A model generated the notes under the pieces. The model was not told where the DNA came from. It saw nothing but the letters and a program-made list of their open reading frames with translations, and did no database searches. A stretch of DNA of 64,000 bases from Chaenocephalus aceratus (Eukaryota > Chordata > Actinopteri > Perciformes > Channichthyidae). The position numbers and the translations under genes are program-made. Below, one piece after another: positions 1 to 12,077 of this stretch. The stretch's first letter is position 1; each line of letters opens with the position of its first letter. The DNA is taken from positions 2,713,023 to 2,777,022 of the forward strand of contig CM043790.1 of assembly GCA_023974075.1 (NCBI GenBank). The letters run 5' to 3'.

Positions 1-60
1 TAGAAGCAAGCTTGCAACATTTTTATACACAGCCTTTTTGAAAACGGAGGAGCTACAAAA

Positions 61-219
61 ATGGCAACGTCAAAGAAAAGCACACCGTGGTCGACCGAGG
101 AGGTGACGACGTTCCTACATCTCATTGGGGATGATACAATCCAGCGGGAGCTCGACGGAACAACTCGAAATGTGAAGCCGATCTCCCCGCCTACACTGCG
201 CTGCTACCTCAGGTCCTAA
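61..219 (+). pseudogene. Myb/SANT-like DNA-binding domain fragment (transposon-derived)
   Basis: A 52-codon ATG-to-TAA frame begins MATSKKSTPWSTEEV. The pattern of a Trp, a Ser/Thr-Glu-Glu cap and an aliphatic first helix (TTFLHLIGDD) is the start of the Myb/SANT-like domain found in proteins spread through teleost genomes, often with PIF/Harbinger elements. The match stops near residue 37 (GTTRN), after which the frame reads into unrelated sequence and ends. Helices 2 and 3 of the domain are missing, so this is a truncated copy, not a gene. The GC-rich DNA just after it (220-340) holds two related words, TGGAAATGCGCC and TGGAAATGTGCC, which may be element ends. Family from pattern recognition; no function expected. 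Confidence 0.55.
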
Positions 220-1169
220 ACTGTAATGGAAATGCGCCACGGCCGCGGACGGCCAGCGAGGCAGCCCGAGGCCTGAGCGAGGACGCTTAGGGACGCTTAA
301 ACGGGGCTACCCCGCTGCAGTGGAAATGTGCCATTAGATCCTCCATCCTTATTCTCACCCTGCTTTTCCTATGGTATTCCACCCCTACCTCTTCTTCCTC
401 TCTAGAAGACTCCATGACTTGCTTCCTATATAAATTCATCTATATGTGCTTTAACCTCTGTTCCAACCAATGATGCTTCAAAGCCTAATATTAATTTGTA
501 TACACTTTATAGTGGTGCAGTGATGACCCAGAAGTTAGCATTAAAAGGGCTCCCTCGTCAAAAAAATGGAATTTCCCATTGGATTTGAGTATATTGCAGA
601 AAATAAGATTGGTGGTAAATACATGGCAAAGACATCTACACGTTTTCTTTGGAAGGATAATCTCCACATATTAACACCACTTTATGATTTTTTTAAGCAT
701 AAATGCAATCGGCAGAAGTAAAAAGTTTGGTTATAAATAAACATTACAGTCACATGACATCACGTCACCAATGCTAAAGGTGGCTAAATGTTTGCATTTG
801 TTAGCAACCGCTATTTTTTAGATAGCATAGAAGTTCAGAACTTTAACGTGTAGAGTTTTTAATGACGTATTGGAACAACATTTTAACATCTCTTCAGCTT
901 GTGTTAACCACAGACCTTATTCAGGCCCCTTAACCCTTATTTTCTGTGAGGTCATCACAGCGCATCAATAACTGCATTACTTAATCTGCCTGAACTGGGT
1001 CCTTCATATCAACAGTATATTGTTTAGAAGTGTATTATGAGGATGTCTGTGTGTGGTGAAATATCAGAACATTTGACCTTCTTACAGCCTTATCTGTATC
1101 GTGATGAAGCCTAACCTGAAAAGCAGGTGAGATGCCCGATGTGAAGGTCCTTAAAAGAGAAATAATCAC
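220..1169. other. Septin intron sequence downstream of the exon; nothing else recognised
   Basis: After the GC-rich element debris (220-340) the sequence is AT-rich, without an open frame or recognisable repeat. It is read as the intron following the septin exon at 1170-1276; the next septin exon lies outside the window. Confidence 0.5.
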
Positions 1170-1276
1170 CTGCACAGTCTTCTTGATGCGCTGCGAGGGC
1201 CCCGGGTAATCCTTGGAGTACAGGTCAGTCAGGAACAGAGAGTTGATGAGTGTCGACTTCCCCAGACCAGATTCCC
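1170..1276 (-). CDS. septin7: Septin-7 group, internal coding exon with the GTPase P-loop
   Basis: On the minus strand an acceptor (CCTCAG) is followed by 107 nt encoding GESGLGKS and [12 protein letters not shown], then [16 protein letters not shown], and a donor (CAG|GTGATT). GESGLGKS is the G1/Walker A loop (GxxxxGKS/T) that binds GTP phosphates in septins, the cytoskeletal GTPases that form hetero-oligomeric filaments. The YPGPS-RIKKTVQ segment after the P-loop is characteristic of septin-7, which occupies the inner/terminal position of many septin oligomers; septin-2, -4 and -5 differ there. The exon enters in phase 1 (the first Gly is split) and leaves in phase 0. Its entry phase matches the donor of the exon at 29901-29999. 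Fish usually have two septin-7 paralogues; I cannot say which this is. No frameshift or stop is seen. Confidence 0.93.
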
Positions 1277-1667
1277 CTGAGGACACACACACAAATGTTA
1301 CAATACATAAAAAGATCATGAATCTATTAATTTGTTAATTTTATGGCAGAGCAATGAAACATTTTTAGATGAGAAGATGAAGGCAGCCTGCTGGCCACAT
1401 GTTATGTGTGCATGCATGAATATGCTCAACTACAAGCAAGCACACAATAAAACATGCAAAACCTCATGCACACACACAGGGCCTGGAGCTGCAGCAGAGA
1501 ACATAAAGCAGGACCATTGTGTGTGTGAGGGAGAAGGTCAGGGAATCGTGTGCCGGCTCGAAAAGCTCTCAGATGGAGGGAATAAAAGGTTTGCCCTCCT
1601 GCTCCCTCTCTCCTTCACATCCCCATTCCCTTCCTCCTTCCCTTTCACTAAACACTTCCTTAACATA

Positions 1668-2551
1668 CAGTGTGCGAAAAAGCACACGTCCGATTGTCCG
1701 GGACGTGTTATTTACAATATCGGACAGGTACATCTTTCCATTGACGTGTCCGACGGGCAAGTGACGTTTTTCGCCCATATTTATTCACAACTTATTTATA
1801 AATTCAGCTTACAAAAGGCAGAACTCATTTGCAAATTGTCCGTGTCCGCCATTGTTGTTTGCGACCGCTTTAGGTTTCCTTCAAAGAGCCGGCTCTTTTA
1901 AGTGAACGACGAGAGCCGGCTCGCGCCCGCGAACAAGCAATTTTTTTGTTTTGATCAAGTAATACAAGACAGAATGATATGATGATCTCCGTGCTACGGG
2001 TGCTCCGTGCATGCATGCAGTGACATGTCATATCCAAGGATTAGAGACGGTTGGATGCTGCTGTTTTGAGCATTGCAATACATTTATTTGTATTATGTTT
2101 TTTTTATGATTAGAGACGGTTGGATGCTGCTGTTTTGAGCATTGCAATATATTTATATTCACTATGTTATTTATTTATGATTATCTTTAGGCTCAGCAAA
2201 GATTTGATGTCAGCTGTTGCTGTTTTTCTTTCTTTAGTTAATACTGAAATAGAGCCCTGCTGTTTTGTTAGGGCTTTTTCTTTAAATACAATGTCGATGG
2301 TGAAATGGTGTGTTCAGCTAACAAGGAAACACATTTAAATAAATTCTGTCAGAAAACAGTGGATTAAGGGCTTGAAAGGGGACCCTACCATGTATGTACT
2401 GATGGGCTTGAAAAGGGGTATGTAAAATAATTTTAGAAAAAGAAAAACAGGCATGTCCAGATTGGACAAGTGAAAAATGTATTCGGACAAGTAAATTGCC
2501 AAACTCACTTGTCCATGGACAAGTACTCTCTAAAAACGTTTTCTTACACTG
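1668..2551. mobile_element. Non-autonomous TIR element, 884 bp
   Basis: Left end CAGTGTGCGAAAAAG and right end CGTTTTCTTACACTG are imperfect inverted repeats (CAGTGT-x2-GAAAA against CAGTGTAAGAAAA). The element is flanked by the 5 bp direct repeat ACATA (1663-1667 and 2552-2556). Inside, a segment of about 45 bp starting TTAGAGACGGTTGGATGC occurs twice (about 2040 and 2108), and GGACAAGT-like words recur near both ends. No transposase frame. CAG-CTG ends suggest hAT, but a 5 bp duplication would be atypical, so the superfamily is open. Confidence 0.6.
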
Positions 2552-3073
2552 ACATATACATCTTCCTTTTACTCTGCTTTCTGTGCCAACTTTCCATTGT
2601 CTGCTCCCATTCTGGTGTTAGGGATGCAGTAGTCACACAAACACACAGTAAACATTTACTTGACAAAGAGCGCAGCCTCCCCAAACACACACAGTCTCAC
2701 ACTCTCACAATGCTGTGATTAACGGCTGAGCATCTGGCTCGTGTCTCATGAAAGGCCTTGGAGGAGTGTTTGGTTGGAGGAAAGGAGAGCTGCTTGTCCT
2801 AGAAAGACCTCAGATACACCATCACACAGCCTTTGAAAATCTGATGCCACCACTACCCCGACCGATGTGACCAACACTGACCAGAGTAGTTTACCAAACA
2901 TTTACAAGACAAATATTAACGAGGAAGAGACATCAGAATCCTGCTTCATGTATAACTACCGTTTTTACATTATTTAGGTTTTTAAGTATTTTAAAGTTGT
3001 GAAGGAAATTCTTCTGGAGCATTGACTGAAGCTGCTAGACTGGAACTGATGCCTTACAACACTTGAGGTTTCA
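2552..3073. other. Intron sequence, nothing recognised
   Basis: Low-complexity CA-rich patches near 2630-2710, otherwise unique-looking intron DNA with no supported feature. Confidence 0.4.
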
Positions 3074-3753
3074 TTAAAAGGCTTGGGCAAGGAGAAGAGA
3101 ATACAATATGCAGTCGCATTGTAAGCCACAATCTTTTCCCATGCATTTGTCTTGAAAAGGGCATGCAGTGAACTTCTTTATCCAAAGATTCTGAATCAGC
3201 TGCAGCTTTCTGATAGATTTTTTAGTGAGCCCTGTGAATACACTATTGCAGTAGTCGAGTCTATTGAAAATAAAAGCATGGACAAGTTTTTCTAAATCCT
3301 GTTGCGACATTAGTTTTTTAATCCTTGATACATTCTTCAGGTGGTAGTATGCCGACCTAATAACTGTTGTAATGTGACTGTTAAAATTCAGGTCTGAGTC
3401 CATCACTACACCCAGATTTCTTGCTTTGTGAGTTACTTTGTAGTCTGCCGACTGAAGCTCTGTGATTACTTTTAATCGGTCCTTCTTTGCTCCAAAAACA
3501 ATGATCTCAGTTTTTTGTTTGTTTAATTGGAGAAAGTTCTGAGTCATCCAGTCAGTGATGTGCTCTAAGCACTTGCTCAGTGTTCTAATCGGAGAGTAGT
3601 CTCCCGGTGTAATTTTAAAATAAATCTGGGTGTCGTCTGCATAGATGTGATAGCTTAGATCGCTCTTTTTAATAATTTCAGCCAGAGGTAGCATATAAAT
3701 ATTAAAAAGCAAAGGTCCTAAGATGGAGCCTTGAGGAACCCCTCATAACATAT
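3074..3753 (-). pseudogene. CR1/L2-superfamily LINE reverse transcriptase fragment
   Basis: The minus-strand frame reads GVPQGSILGPLLFNIYML at its start, the conserved RT block before the catalytic motif, then YHIYADDTQIYF, which contains the YADD catalytic box. The thumb-like part follows (MTQNFLQLNKQKTE, LGVVMDSDLNFNSHI, LVHAFIFNRLDYCNSVFTGL). These strings are typical of L2-type non-LTR retrotransposons of fish. The frame decays after LQLIQNLW, and both the endonuclease (5') and the 3' tail are missing. It is a 5'- and 3'-truncated dead copy, antisense to nothing and in the same orientation as the septin transcript. Confidence 0.9.
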
Positions 3754-4584
3754 TTATCAGGGTTCATTTGTAATTGCCTATTGAGACAAAGTTTGTTCTG
3801 TCCTTCCAGGGAACACTTTTAAATGTTGCCAGTGCACTTGCTAAATTTTTCTTTCCATTCATCTTCTTCTAAATCAGCCACCTGCTGGGGGAGAACATCC
3901 ATTCATAACATCTGTGTATTCCATCAGCCCATAGCAGCGTGGATCCAACCCTGGTGGATTCACCTCTTTACCTTCTTAACTCGTGTTTGCTCAGTTATGG
4001 GTGATATTCTGTCCCAGTGAGAGTTAAATACACACTGTATCTCTGTGTATTCTACTGCCTCCCCACAAACTCAAACGTATATCGGACTGTTTGGAGTCAG
4101 AAGTCAAGCACGCACACACACACGTCCACACAAAGCTGTTTCATGATGAAATAGCACAGCTGTATGAAGCTCCTTCTCCTCAGTCATGAGAAGAGGGGAG
4201 GTTATCTAAACTGAGAGGGGGGGGGGGGTAGTCTGCTTCTCCTGTTAGCTTTGCTCTATTGGTAGGATAGTGTCAATGCAAACTCAACTTAACAAACAGC
4301 AGGAAGTGAAGAGGAAAGTCTAGCCTAACAGAGCGCACTCACATGCAGGCTGCAGCTGCACCAGCCATTAAAAAGACGTAAACAGATGTGAGGGATTTAA
4401 TGGTAAACTTGAACTATGGCAGCACAATTAATCGAAATGTATCTCAACCGCAATTTTGCCAAGTGCAATATCCAAATCGGAGGGGGAAATATTAGTTGTG
4501 AGACATTTTTTATTATTAGTCAAGCCTCACCTCTTATTCATACTTTTATCTATTGTTAACATAAAAATACTGATACATGCAGCT
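3754..4584. other. Intron sequence with a possible hAT end near 4420-4500
   Basis: Mostly featureless. The stretch around 4420-4490 (GGCAGCACAATTAATCG, with CGCAATTTTGCC and GCAATATCC words) resembles the subterminal DNA of hAT-type elements whose ends read TAGGGCTGC, but no terminus or target duplication is intact. Confidence 0.35.
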
Positions 4585-5136
4585 TTAAAGGTCCCATGTC
4601 ATGGCCATTTCTACTGATCATAATTCCATTGTTGAGGTATACTAAAATAGATTTATATTGTACAATTTTCCAAACTCACATTGATTTCTCATACAGCATC
4701 TCTGTATAGTATGTGTATTCACTCTCTGTCCTAAACGGCTTGTTGGAGCTCCTGCCCCCCCCCCCCCCCCTCCTCCCTGTGAGCCCAGTGGCCGTCTGCG
4801 AGACAGCGAGACACAGCCCGAAACACACACACACACACACCTGCAGCCTGGCTGGGAGGATAAATCGGAGATTTCTGCAGCTGAGAAAAGATAACCGCCG
4901 GCCCTGATCAATTTGCTGCCCTAGGCAAGATTTTAGCTGGCGCCCCCCCCAAAATGCAGACACTCACTATGACTCGCGCATGCATGCACGTGCACGGTTG
5001 TGGCATGACCACCAAAATAGAAAGATATGGACACAAGATGTGTGCAAATGTATTTAGTTTCCTATCCATGTGAACATGATTTAAGTGGGGGGTGGACCTA
5101 ACCTCCTCTAGGGGGGACCGGGGGCATGCTCCCCCG

Positions 5137-6291
5137 CAGTGGCGAGCCGTGACTTTTATACCTAGGCCCTCTGACCCCCATTCCCTCGAAAAAAAAGAAG
5201 AGTTATTACGTCACAGCGTATACTTCAGCGGAATATCAAAACAGCGGCCCGGGGTGCAAAACGCATCAATGACAGCGACCCTCTACCACACAAAACAACA
5301 TAATTTATATAAACACCTATCATGACAGGGCACCCACAGCCAAGTAACAATTACAAATGAATTAAGTCGGCACGGCGGCCTACATTGAAAATGACTTAGG
5401 CCTACCTTTGATGATCAAATCACTGAAACACAAAGTCCATCCTCCTGTCCTTTTGGATGAAGCACTTGCGGGTCATGCAGCTGATCCTTTGCCACTCCAG
5501 TTTATCATTGTAACTCAATCTTGAAAATGACTGTTAATAATTTTGAGAACGATGTCATCACTATCACTGAAGTGAGCCATCATGAACGAACTTATGCTAA
5601 TCATAAATCTATCGATCATAAATCTATCGATTAGATTTATGATTAAAAATTAATAAAAGTAGGGTAGACATGTGGATATTATCCGGCTGAACACAACGTG
5701 CATTTATCTAACAGGTTCGTTTTCCACAGACCTTATTTCAAGCTATCTTCCAAAATCCTATGGAGAAATTCCATTGCTTTCTGTCGAGGGAATCCGAGCG
5801 CGGCTTACTTCCGGGTTTTAGGACGCGTCACTGCACCCCTTGCATAGACCTCACAGCGGGCGGAACTTGTCATAAAGTCCGCGAAAATAAAGCCCGCCCA
5901 TTTAGAGGGAAGATATGATTGGTCAATTGTACTGTCATTTGACATTACTCTCTCGTTGAGTTACTATAGCTGGCCCTCTGTGAATGTAGAGAGGGACCAA
6001 CAAGCTCTCCCGTCTTCACAGAACTCGCAGAGACGGCATTTAACCCTTCACATTCTAACAGAAACTGAACAAGGCAGATTCGAAGGATTTATTTATTTGG
6101 AAATGTTATTTTAAATACAATTAAATGGAGTTATGTTGGTAAAACTAATGAAAAAGTAGGGTAAACATAATATATATAATAATATAATATTTTTTAAAAA
6201 ATGTTTTTTTTTTTAATGTTTTCAAATATTATTTTTTAGAATATCTTAGGCCCTCACAGAGGGCCTAGAGGGCCCAGACGGCTCGCCACTG
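5137..6291. mobile_element. hAT-type non-autonomous element, 1155 bp, 8 bp TSD CTCCCCCG
   Basis: TIRs CAGTGGCGAGCCGT and ACGGCTCGCCACTG are followed by a second matched block (TAGGCCCTCTG against CAGAGGGCCTA). Perfect 8 bp duplications CTCCCCCG flank it (5129-5136 and 6292-6299), as expected for hAT. The AT-rich interior has no transposase coding. Confidence 0.92.
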
Positions 6292-7031
6292 CTCCCCCGG
6301 GAAGATTTTTAATATTGAAGTTAAGAGCATCAATCTGGTTCACTTTGAGAGATCTATGGATACATCTCTCAACACCCATATGAAACAGAAATGTAAGCAG
6401 ATTTTCTTTTTATTAATGGATATTTTACAAATCACTCCCCTTTTAAACTGTATTCTTGTTTATTAATGACAACTTATTTTTACTGTCATATAGTATTTTA
6501 TACTATAAATATAAAAGAGAATAGATGAAAATCTATTCTCTTATTTTTTTAAAACTATAATGATCATATAAAGGTGTACTTTTACCTCACTGAGCTGAGG
6601 TTATCAGAGCCTCTCAGTCTTTCAGGAGAGAGCTCTCTAAAGCTCTCCCCCCTGCGGCCGCTTACACAGTAAATTCCAATGTTAATAAAAGCTGTATATG
6701 TTTTTTGGGAGTTTGATTTATTTTAAATTAACACAAATACAAAATTAAAACCTATAATTGCACACTAAAACCATTATTTAAAAAAAAAGGACTATTTCAC
6801 ATAAACCTCTGGTTTTTACTGGGGCGGTTCAACTTGATTTGGGGGGGGGTGCACCATAGTTTATGGGCGCTGTACGCAATATAGGCGTAGTTCTGTTAGT
6901 ATAAGATAATAACATGTACTTTGTTGATCCAAAATCGGGAAATTGTGTTGTTATTAAATTATTATTTTTTATTTCTAACTTTTTTATTTTTTCTAAATGT
7001 TCAGCACCCCCCAAAGATTGATGCGCCGTTA

Positions 7032-7342
7032 CGGCCCGTCCACACAGCAGCGTGCGCTGACACTTGCCGGCGGGCGTGTCTGAAACTCGACCAACACACA
7101 TGAATCTCCCGCCCCTGACACACAAGCAGCGGTTTGATTGGCTAGAGCTTGTACTGGCATATGATTCAATTGGCTGACGCTTCTGCCGAGGGGTCAAAAG
7201 TTGAACATTGCTCAACTTTTGCAGCGAGCCACGCCAGCCACGCTCCGCGTCGCTTCCCACGATGCATTTCGGCTAAAAGTGACGTCACCCCATTCAAAGT
7301 GAATGGTGAAGCGTCAACGCACGCCGCTGTGTGGACGGGCCG
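7032..7342. mobile_element. PIF/Harbinger-like MITE, 311 bp, TTA TSD
   Basis: TIRs CGGCCCGTCCACACAGC and GCTGTGTGGACGGGCCG are perfect and extend imperfectly further inward. TTA flanks both ends (7029-7031 and 7343-7345). The subterminal DNA is GC-rich, with no coding. The 3 bp TTA duplication is the PIF/Harbinger signature. Confidence 0.85.
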
Positions 7343-7668
7343 TTAGCATTCACCTATACTGCCTATGCCAAAGGCCGGCCCTGCTAACGGCTCCGCAGAT
7401 GTAGCGGCTCCACGGATTGGTCCATTTGGACCAATGGGTCCATTTGCATCCCCCCGGACCCCCCTAGTATGGTTTAGTCACCATTTCCATAGCCCCGCCA
7501 AAAATATTCTGGGGCAGCATAGACAGGTCTTTTCTGTGTTGGAGTTTTTCTCGCTACAGGGTGTACTTTGAGGGTTTGTGACTCTGCAGACCGTTTACAT
7601 GCAGAAAAACCTTCATAACACACAAGGGGACGGGTGATAACCAGAGAAGCATGACATGGGACCTTTAA

Positions 7669-8927
7669 GATAAGAGCATTTTGGAGTAAGACTAAAAGAC
7701 GTCATTATTTGCTTAAGCTTTAAAAATGTATGAACAACTTTTCAAGATATGTTTCTATCCTTCAAATTATATCACTTGGGAAGCCAATTTCAAACAGATG
7801 GGACACAGATGCATCAGGAGTTATTTTACTTAAAAGTGGAAATTGACTGTCCACGGCTACGTACACAAAAATGTGTTTTTGCTTTGAAAATGATAACTTT
7901 TGCTAAATTTAAAACTCCTAAAACCGAGATGTTTTAGCATAACCTGTTTAAGTTTGAGGGGTCATGTTGGGAGGGGCAGAAAAGGACAGCTTTGCAACTA
8001 TAATGCAGGCACACGTGTGCCCAGTGAGCAAACATCTCAGTGGATTCTCAGCAAACATTATGTTGGCTGTCTTAACGAAACCAAACAGCTTTCAAAAAAA
8101 CTCATTCAGAAATTAAGAAGGCTGTGAAGAATCTGTGAGGATAACTTTGAACCCTATTCTAAAAGTTTACATTTTACCAATTAAAGTTCTGCAATGAAAT
8201 GGCTGTATTAGCTATACATAACTGGTAGGTTTCTCTGACAGATGCCCAGTGTTACAGATGCTCCCCCCCCCCTTAGGGCAGGTTCGTCCCAATTAGCCTC
8301 CCTAGTTCAGCTTTAATTAAATATTGGTTCCACATGACAAGCGGAAGCGCAGTGCCAGCTCTCTGTAAATAGACTAATGACCTAAACGTCAGTGATGGGC
8401 GGCTGAGCCTGCAGCACATCCCCGCTGCTCCTCTTCCTCTCTCTTCCTCTCTTTGAGACATCACTCTATCTCTCCACAGCTCTGACTGTGTGTCACCCAG
8501 CCTCCAATCACATTCCCTTCTTTTCCATTTCTCTCCTCCATCCTTGCTTCAGTCTTGTACTTCATTTCATCCTATTCCCTACATTAACAAATAGTAGTGC
8601 ACAGTTTTTTGGTCCATTCAAGTATTACATGGTAAAAACAGAATTAGGGTCAGAACCTGAAGTCTTCAACTCTTCTTCTGAAGAAGAATACAAAGACAAC
8701 AACAAGGATCCATTTGGACATGGGTAAGTGTAAATATTACAGTAATACTGGCAATGTGTGGGAAATACCGCGAAAATGAACAATACGTTTATTGATATAT
8801 AATTTGTATTGATAGTCATGAACTTTTTCTTGGGACAAAATAGACTCCATTAGCGTCACTGACCGATTTGATATTAAAGTGACAGAAAAAAACAACGTTA
8901 TTTTGGTGTGTAAAAGTGAGATTATAT
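7669..8927. other. Intron sequence, nothing firmly recognised
   Basis: A poly-C tract lies at about 8263-8273. The stretch near 8860-8895 (ACCGATTTGATATTAAAG, then a GTGACAG-A-run) matches, inverted, the interior of the hAT at 10076-11218 (about 10203-10255), so it is probably an element fragment. No gene seen. Confidence 0.4.
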
Positions 8928-8935
8928 GTGTAGAT

Positions 8936-9941
8936 CAGGGATGGGCAAATGGCGGCCCGCGGGCCGCCCCCACCTCCTCTTTTTGCGGCCCTCAGATTAA
9001 TTTATAAACCACGTAATTAATAATTTTTTTTTTTTTAAAAAACATTATTTTATTTTGTTTTACTTGTAGTACTGATACCGTCCACTAGACTCCTAGTTAC
9101 GTCGCGAGCTGCGTAGATGATTTCAAATACCGCGAAATAATCTGTGACGCATTTGTGTGTATTGTGTTTGTTTCCCGTGGAAACCCTCAAAAGAAACACC
9201 GGCTGTTGTTATGCCTGCTGTGATGTTAAGTTGCCTCTTGTAATTATGCCTTTACAAGCTTAAAAGTTGTTTTTATCATCTGAATTTGGCGAAACAAGTT
9301 TAATATTCTTAAAACCAAGACTTTGTTTATTTGAAATCAGATGAAAACAAACTGTCACGGACCCTGCCGTGTTATCTATGATTATTACGCTTTTCATTGA
9401 TAATTTCAGCGGGAGGGAGGGGGAGCGGCGCTGAGGAACAGCAGAGTGCGGGCTGACAGGTGTCTGTGTTGACATTCTCCTTATTGTGGAATAAGGGGAA
9501 TGCAGAGACTGGCTACAAGTGTTTTAGGTTCAAGTTAGACAACTAATGTCTGGGTTAGTGTTCATGACTTCATCTTTATGTCATTTTATGGTTAATCTCA
9601 ATACACACACATTTTCCGTGCTTTCCAATAGTTTAAAATAGTTGTATTCCACTGTTTAATAACCTGTTCAACAATACAAACATGCCACTTGTAAAAATGA
9701 AATAACATTTCTGTGAACTGATATTTGTTTGGTGAGCTTATTAGAGGATGTTCCCATTTTTTGGGGATGTTCCCTTTGATTGTAAAATGTCAATGAAGAT
9801 GTCAGACTTAGTATATTTGTTAATAATGACATACAACACATGGAATTTGTGTGTGTGTGTGTTCCAAGTGAATGTGCGGCCCCCTGGTGGCCAGTACATC
9901 AATGATGTGGCCCCCACCACCATCAAAGTTGCCCATCCCTG
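8936..9941. mobile_element. hAT-type non-autonomous element, 1006 bp, 8 bp TSD GTGTAGAT
   Basis: Ends CAGGGATGGGCAA and TTGCCCATCCCTG are perfect 13 bp TIRs of the common vertebrate hAT type. Identical 8 bp flanks GTGTAGAT lie at 8928-8935 and 9942-9949. Subterminal GCGGCCC words occur at both ends. The interior has no usable frame. Confidence 0.93.
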
Positions 9942-10075
9942 GTGTAGATGATTAATCATTTATTCGTCCCACAACGGAGACATTTACAGTGGCTATAGAC
10001 ATGTTTTTGCCATCGATTATTTTATCATACTGTTTTGTACAGATGAGAGTTTGTAATCAGATGTAGCCTATGTAT

Positions 10076-11218
10076 TAGGGGTGTTGAAAATAATAGTTTC
10101 TACGATGCATTGCGATGCGGACGTGGACGATTCGGTATCGATGCAGTGACGGAAGATAATTGGTTATAGCGTAGTAACATTGCTTCCTGATTTTCCGGCC
10201 GCGGCTTTACTATAACGTTTTTTTTTTCTGTCACTTTAATATCAAATCGGTCGGTGACGCAGAGATTAGGGGACAGCGGCACAGCAACACCAAACACGGA
10301 GCAGTCTGCTTTAGCCACCAACACAACACCACCAGTCCAGAACCAACAGCAGAAGGACCCACTCTGAATCACTCCGTGTCGCTGCGGCTCAGAGACACAG
10401 ACAGGGATTTATGTTTTTCAAAAATAATCGCGTTACAATCATGTCAGGTTTTTGGTGGATTTAATTAAGTCTTGGATTGCAAAGTATGAATGTCATCTAG
10501 CAATTTTCAGACGATATATACGTGTGTAAAGTTTGTGAAGGCAGGAGGAAAAAAGCTTCCGCGATCACCGTCTCCTCTCCGTTCCTCGAAACCCTGCCCC
10601 TCCCTGAAAATAATGAGTGACAGGCTGATAGTGACCCGATAGAAACTTTATTATTCACTTAATCACTGAGATATAATGAAGCTAATTTAATCTCATACAT
10701 TCATGGGATTTATGTAACAGTAAGACAGAGAATGTAAGTGTGCACCCACATGCAGTATTTTTGTTTGTATATGCTGTTGTAAATACTCCTGTTGTCTGCT
10801 GTGTTCAGACTCAAGTCCTGTGTGTGATGCCACATTCAGGACATTCAGTGTCCTTTCTTAACAGAAGGCCGTGGCTAGAAGCTGCAGCTAGACTGCAGAA
10901 GCATTAGCTTTTTGTTTTTGAGAATGGAACAACTTCACACACGGAGGCTAGACCTATACAATTCATTTATTTTGGTTTATAAATTAATGTCAAGACATTT
11001 ATGTTATTGATTTCTGAAGCACTTTCTAAATAATAAAAAGAGAGTTCATATGTATTTACTGCATGTATGCATTGATGAAAAATAAGCCATGTGCCGTAAT
11101 ATAGAAAATTGAGGATGCAACGCATTGGTATGAATCGTGATGCATCGGGATATCGAATTGAATCGAAGACAGGATAATCGTAATCGAATCGTGAGACCAG
11201 TGAAGATGCACAGCCCTA
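10076..11218. mobile_element. hAT-type non-autonomous element, 1143 bp, 8 bp TSD CTATGTAT
   Basis: Starts TAGGGGTGTTGAAAA and ends GATGCACAGCCCTA. Perfect duplications CTATGTAT lie at 10068-10075 and 11219-11226. Subterminal arrays of GATGCAT, CGATTCG and AATCGAATCG words near both ends are typical of this hAT group. No transposase coding remains. Confidence 0.9.
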
Positions 11219-11273
11219 CTATGTATATGTGTGTCTGTGATTTTATACTGAATGTAAAGTAACTGGAAATACC

Positions 11274-11306
11274 TGTGTGTGTGTGTGTGTGTGTATGTAT
11301 GTGTGT

Positions 11307-11378
<72 letters not shown>

Positions 11379-11379
11379 C
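11274..11379. repeat. (GT)n microsatellite with a short (GA)n tail
   Basis: About 100 bp of GT dinucleotides with three GTAT interruptions near the start, ending in GAGAGAGA. Open frames through it are repeat artefacts. Confidence 0.97.
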
Positions 11380-11423
11380 TCTTGTCCAACCTCCCAAACT
11401 TTCTTTTTATGTGTGCATTGTTA

Positions 11424-12046
11424 AGGCCCTGATACACCAAGCAGACACCAGAGAACTCGCCGAAGCCGACTGTTGCGTCGCCGTGTCCTCCTGCGTCTTG
11501 GCCATGTGTCGCACGGGAACACACCGCAAAGACTTCAGTGCATGAGTGGCAATAACTCTCCTTACCAGCAGGCGGCGGTAGTGTGTATTCGTCATTCAAA
11601 AGAGGCAACAACCGGAAGACAGAGAAGAAGAACAGACTGCATGATATAAACAAACAACAAATAGCGTGTGCGTTCCATTTCCCTCTCGTCCATCGAAAAC
11701 ATGTTTCGTGCTGCACTGGAGCCATCAGCCATAAGAGGGGTTAGTGATAAGAAACAATAACAATGTGCCTACATAACTGTCAGTTGCAGCCCTAGCATTA
11801 GTATTGGTTATAGTAACAGCTACAACATTAAAATACTTCTAGGCAGATTGAGGAGGATAATGGGAGAATGAACAGAGGGGCAGAAACATCCATCTGAATA
11901 ATAATAATAACTTTATTTGTATCGCACCTTTCATTCAGGGGATTGCAGTTCAAAGTGCTTTACATCAGTAAGAAATAAGATATAAAATCAGTGTAAAATA
12001 AGCAGCAAGAGCAAAGCATAAAGTGGGATAAAATAATGCAGATATC

Positions 12047-12077
<31 letters not shown>

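Larger units (their letters stand above)
4898..7386. mobile_element. Possible nested element with GGCCGGCCCTG ends
   Basis: The left border has CCGGCCCTGATCAATTTG then GCCCTAGGCAAG. The right border has GCCTATGCCAAAGG then CCGGCCCTG. This resembles a fish hAT family whose ends carry a palindromic CAGGGCCGGCC and a GCC-x-AGGCA word. Flanks ATAACCGC (left) and CTAACGGC (right) agree at 6 of 8 positions. Borders are approximate. Confidence 0.4.
4589..7664. mobile_element. TTAA-flanked TIR element (piggyBac/Kolobok-like), with nested insertions
   Basis: Ends AGGTCCCATGTCATG and CATGACATGGGACCT are perfect inverted repeats. Each is bordered by TTAA (4585-4588 and 7665-7668), the target duplication of piggyBac and Kolobok transposons. 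No transposase frame is present. The interior has been enlarged by later insertions: a hAT at 5137-6291, a Harbinger-like MITE at 7032-7342, and probably an element bounded by GGCCCTG at about 4898-7386. Confidence 0.8.

Noticed and set aside
1332..1901. 189-codon plus-strand open frame
   Set aside because: It has no recognisable domain and overlaps the left end of the 884 bp TIR element; no splice or codon evidence.
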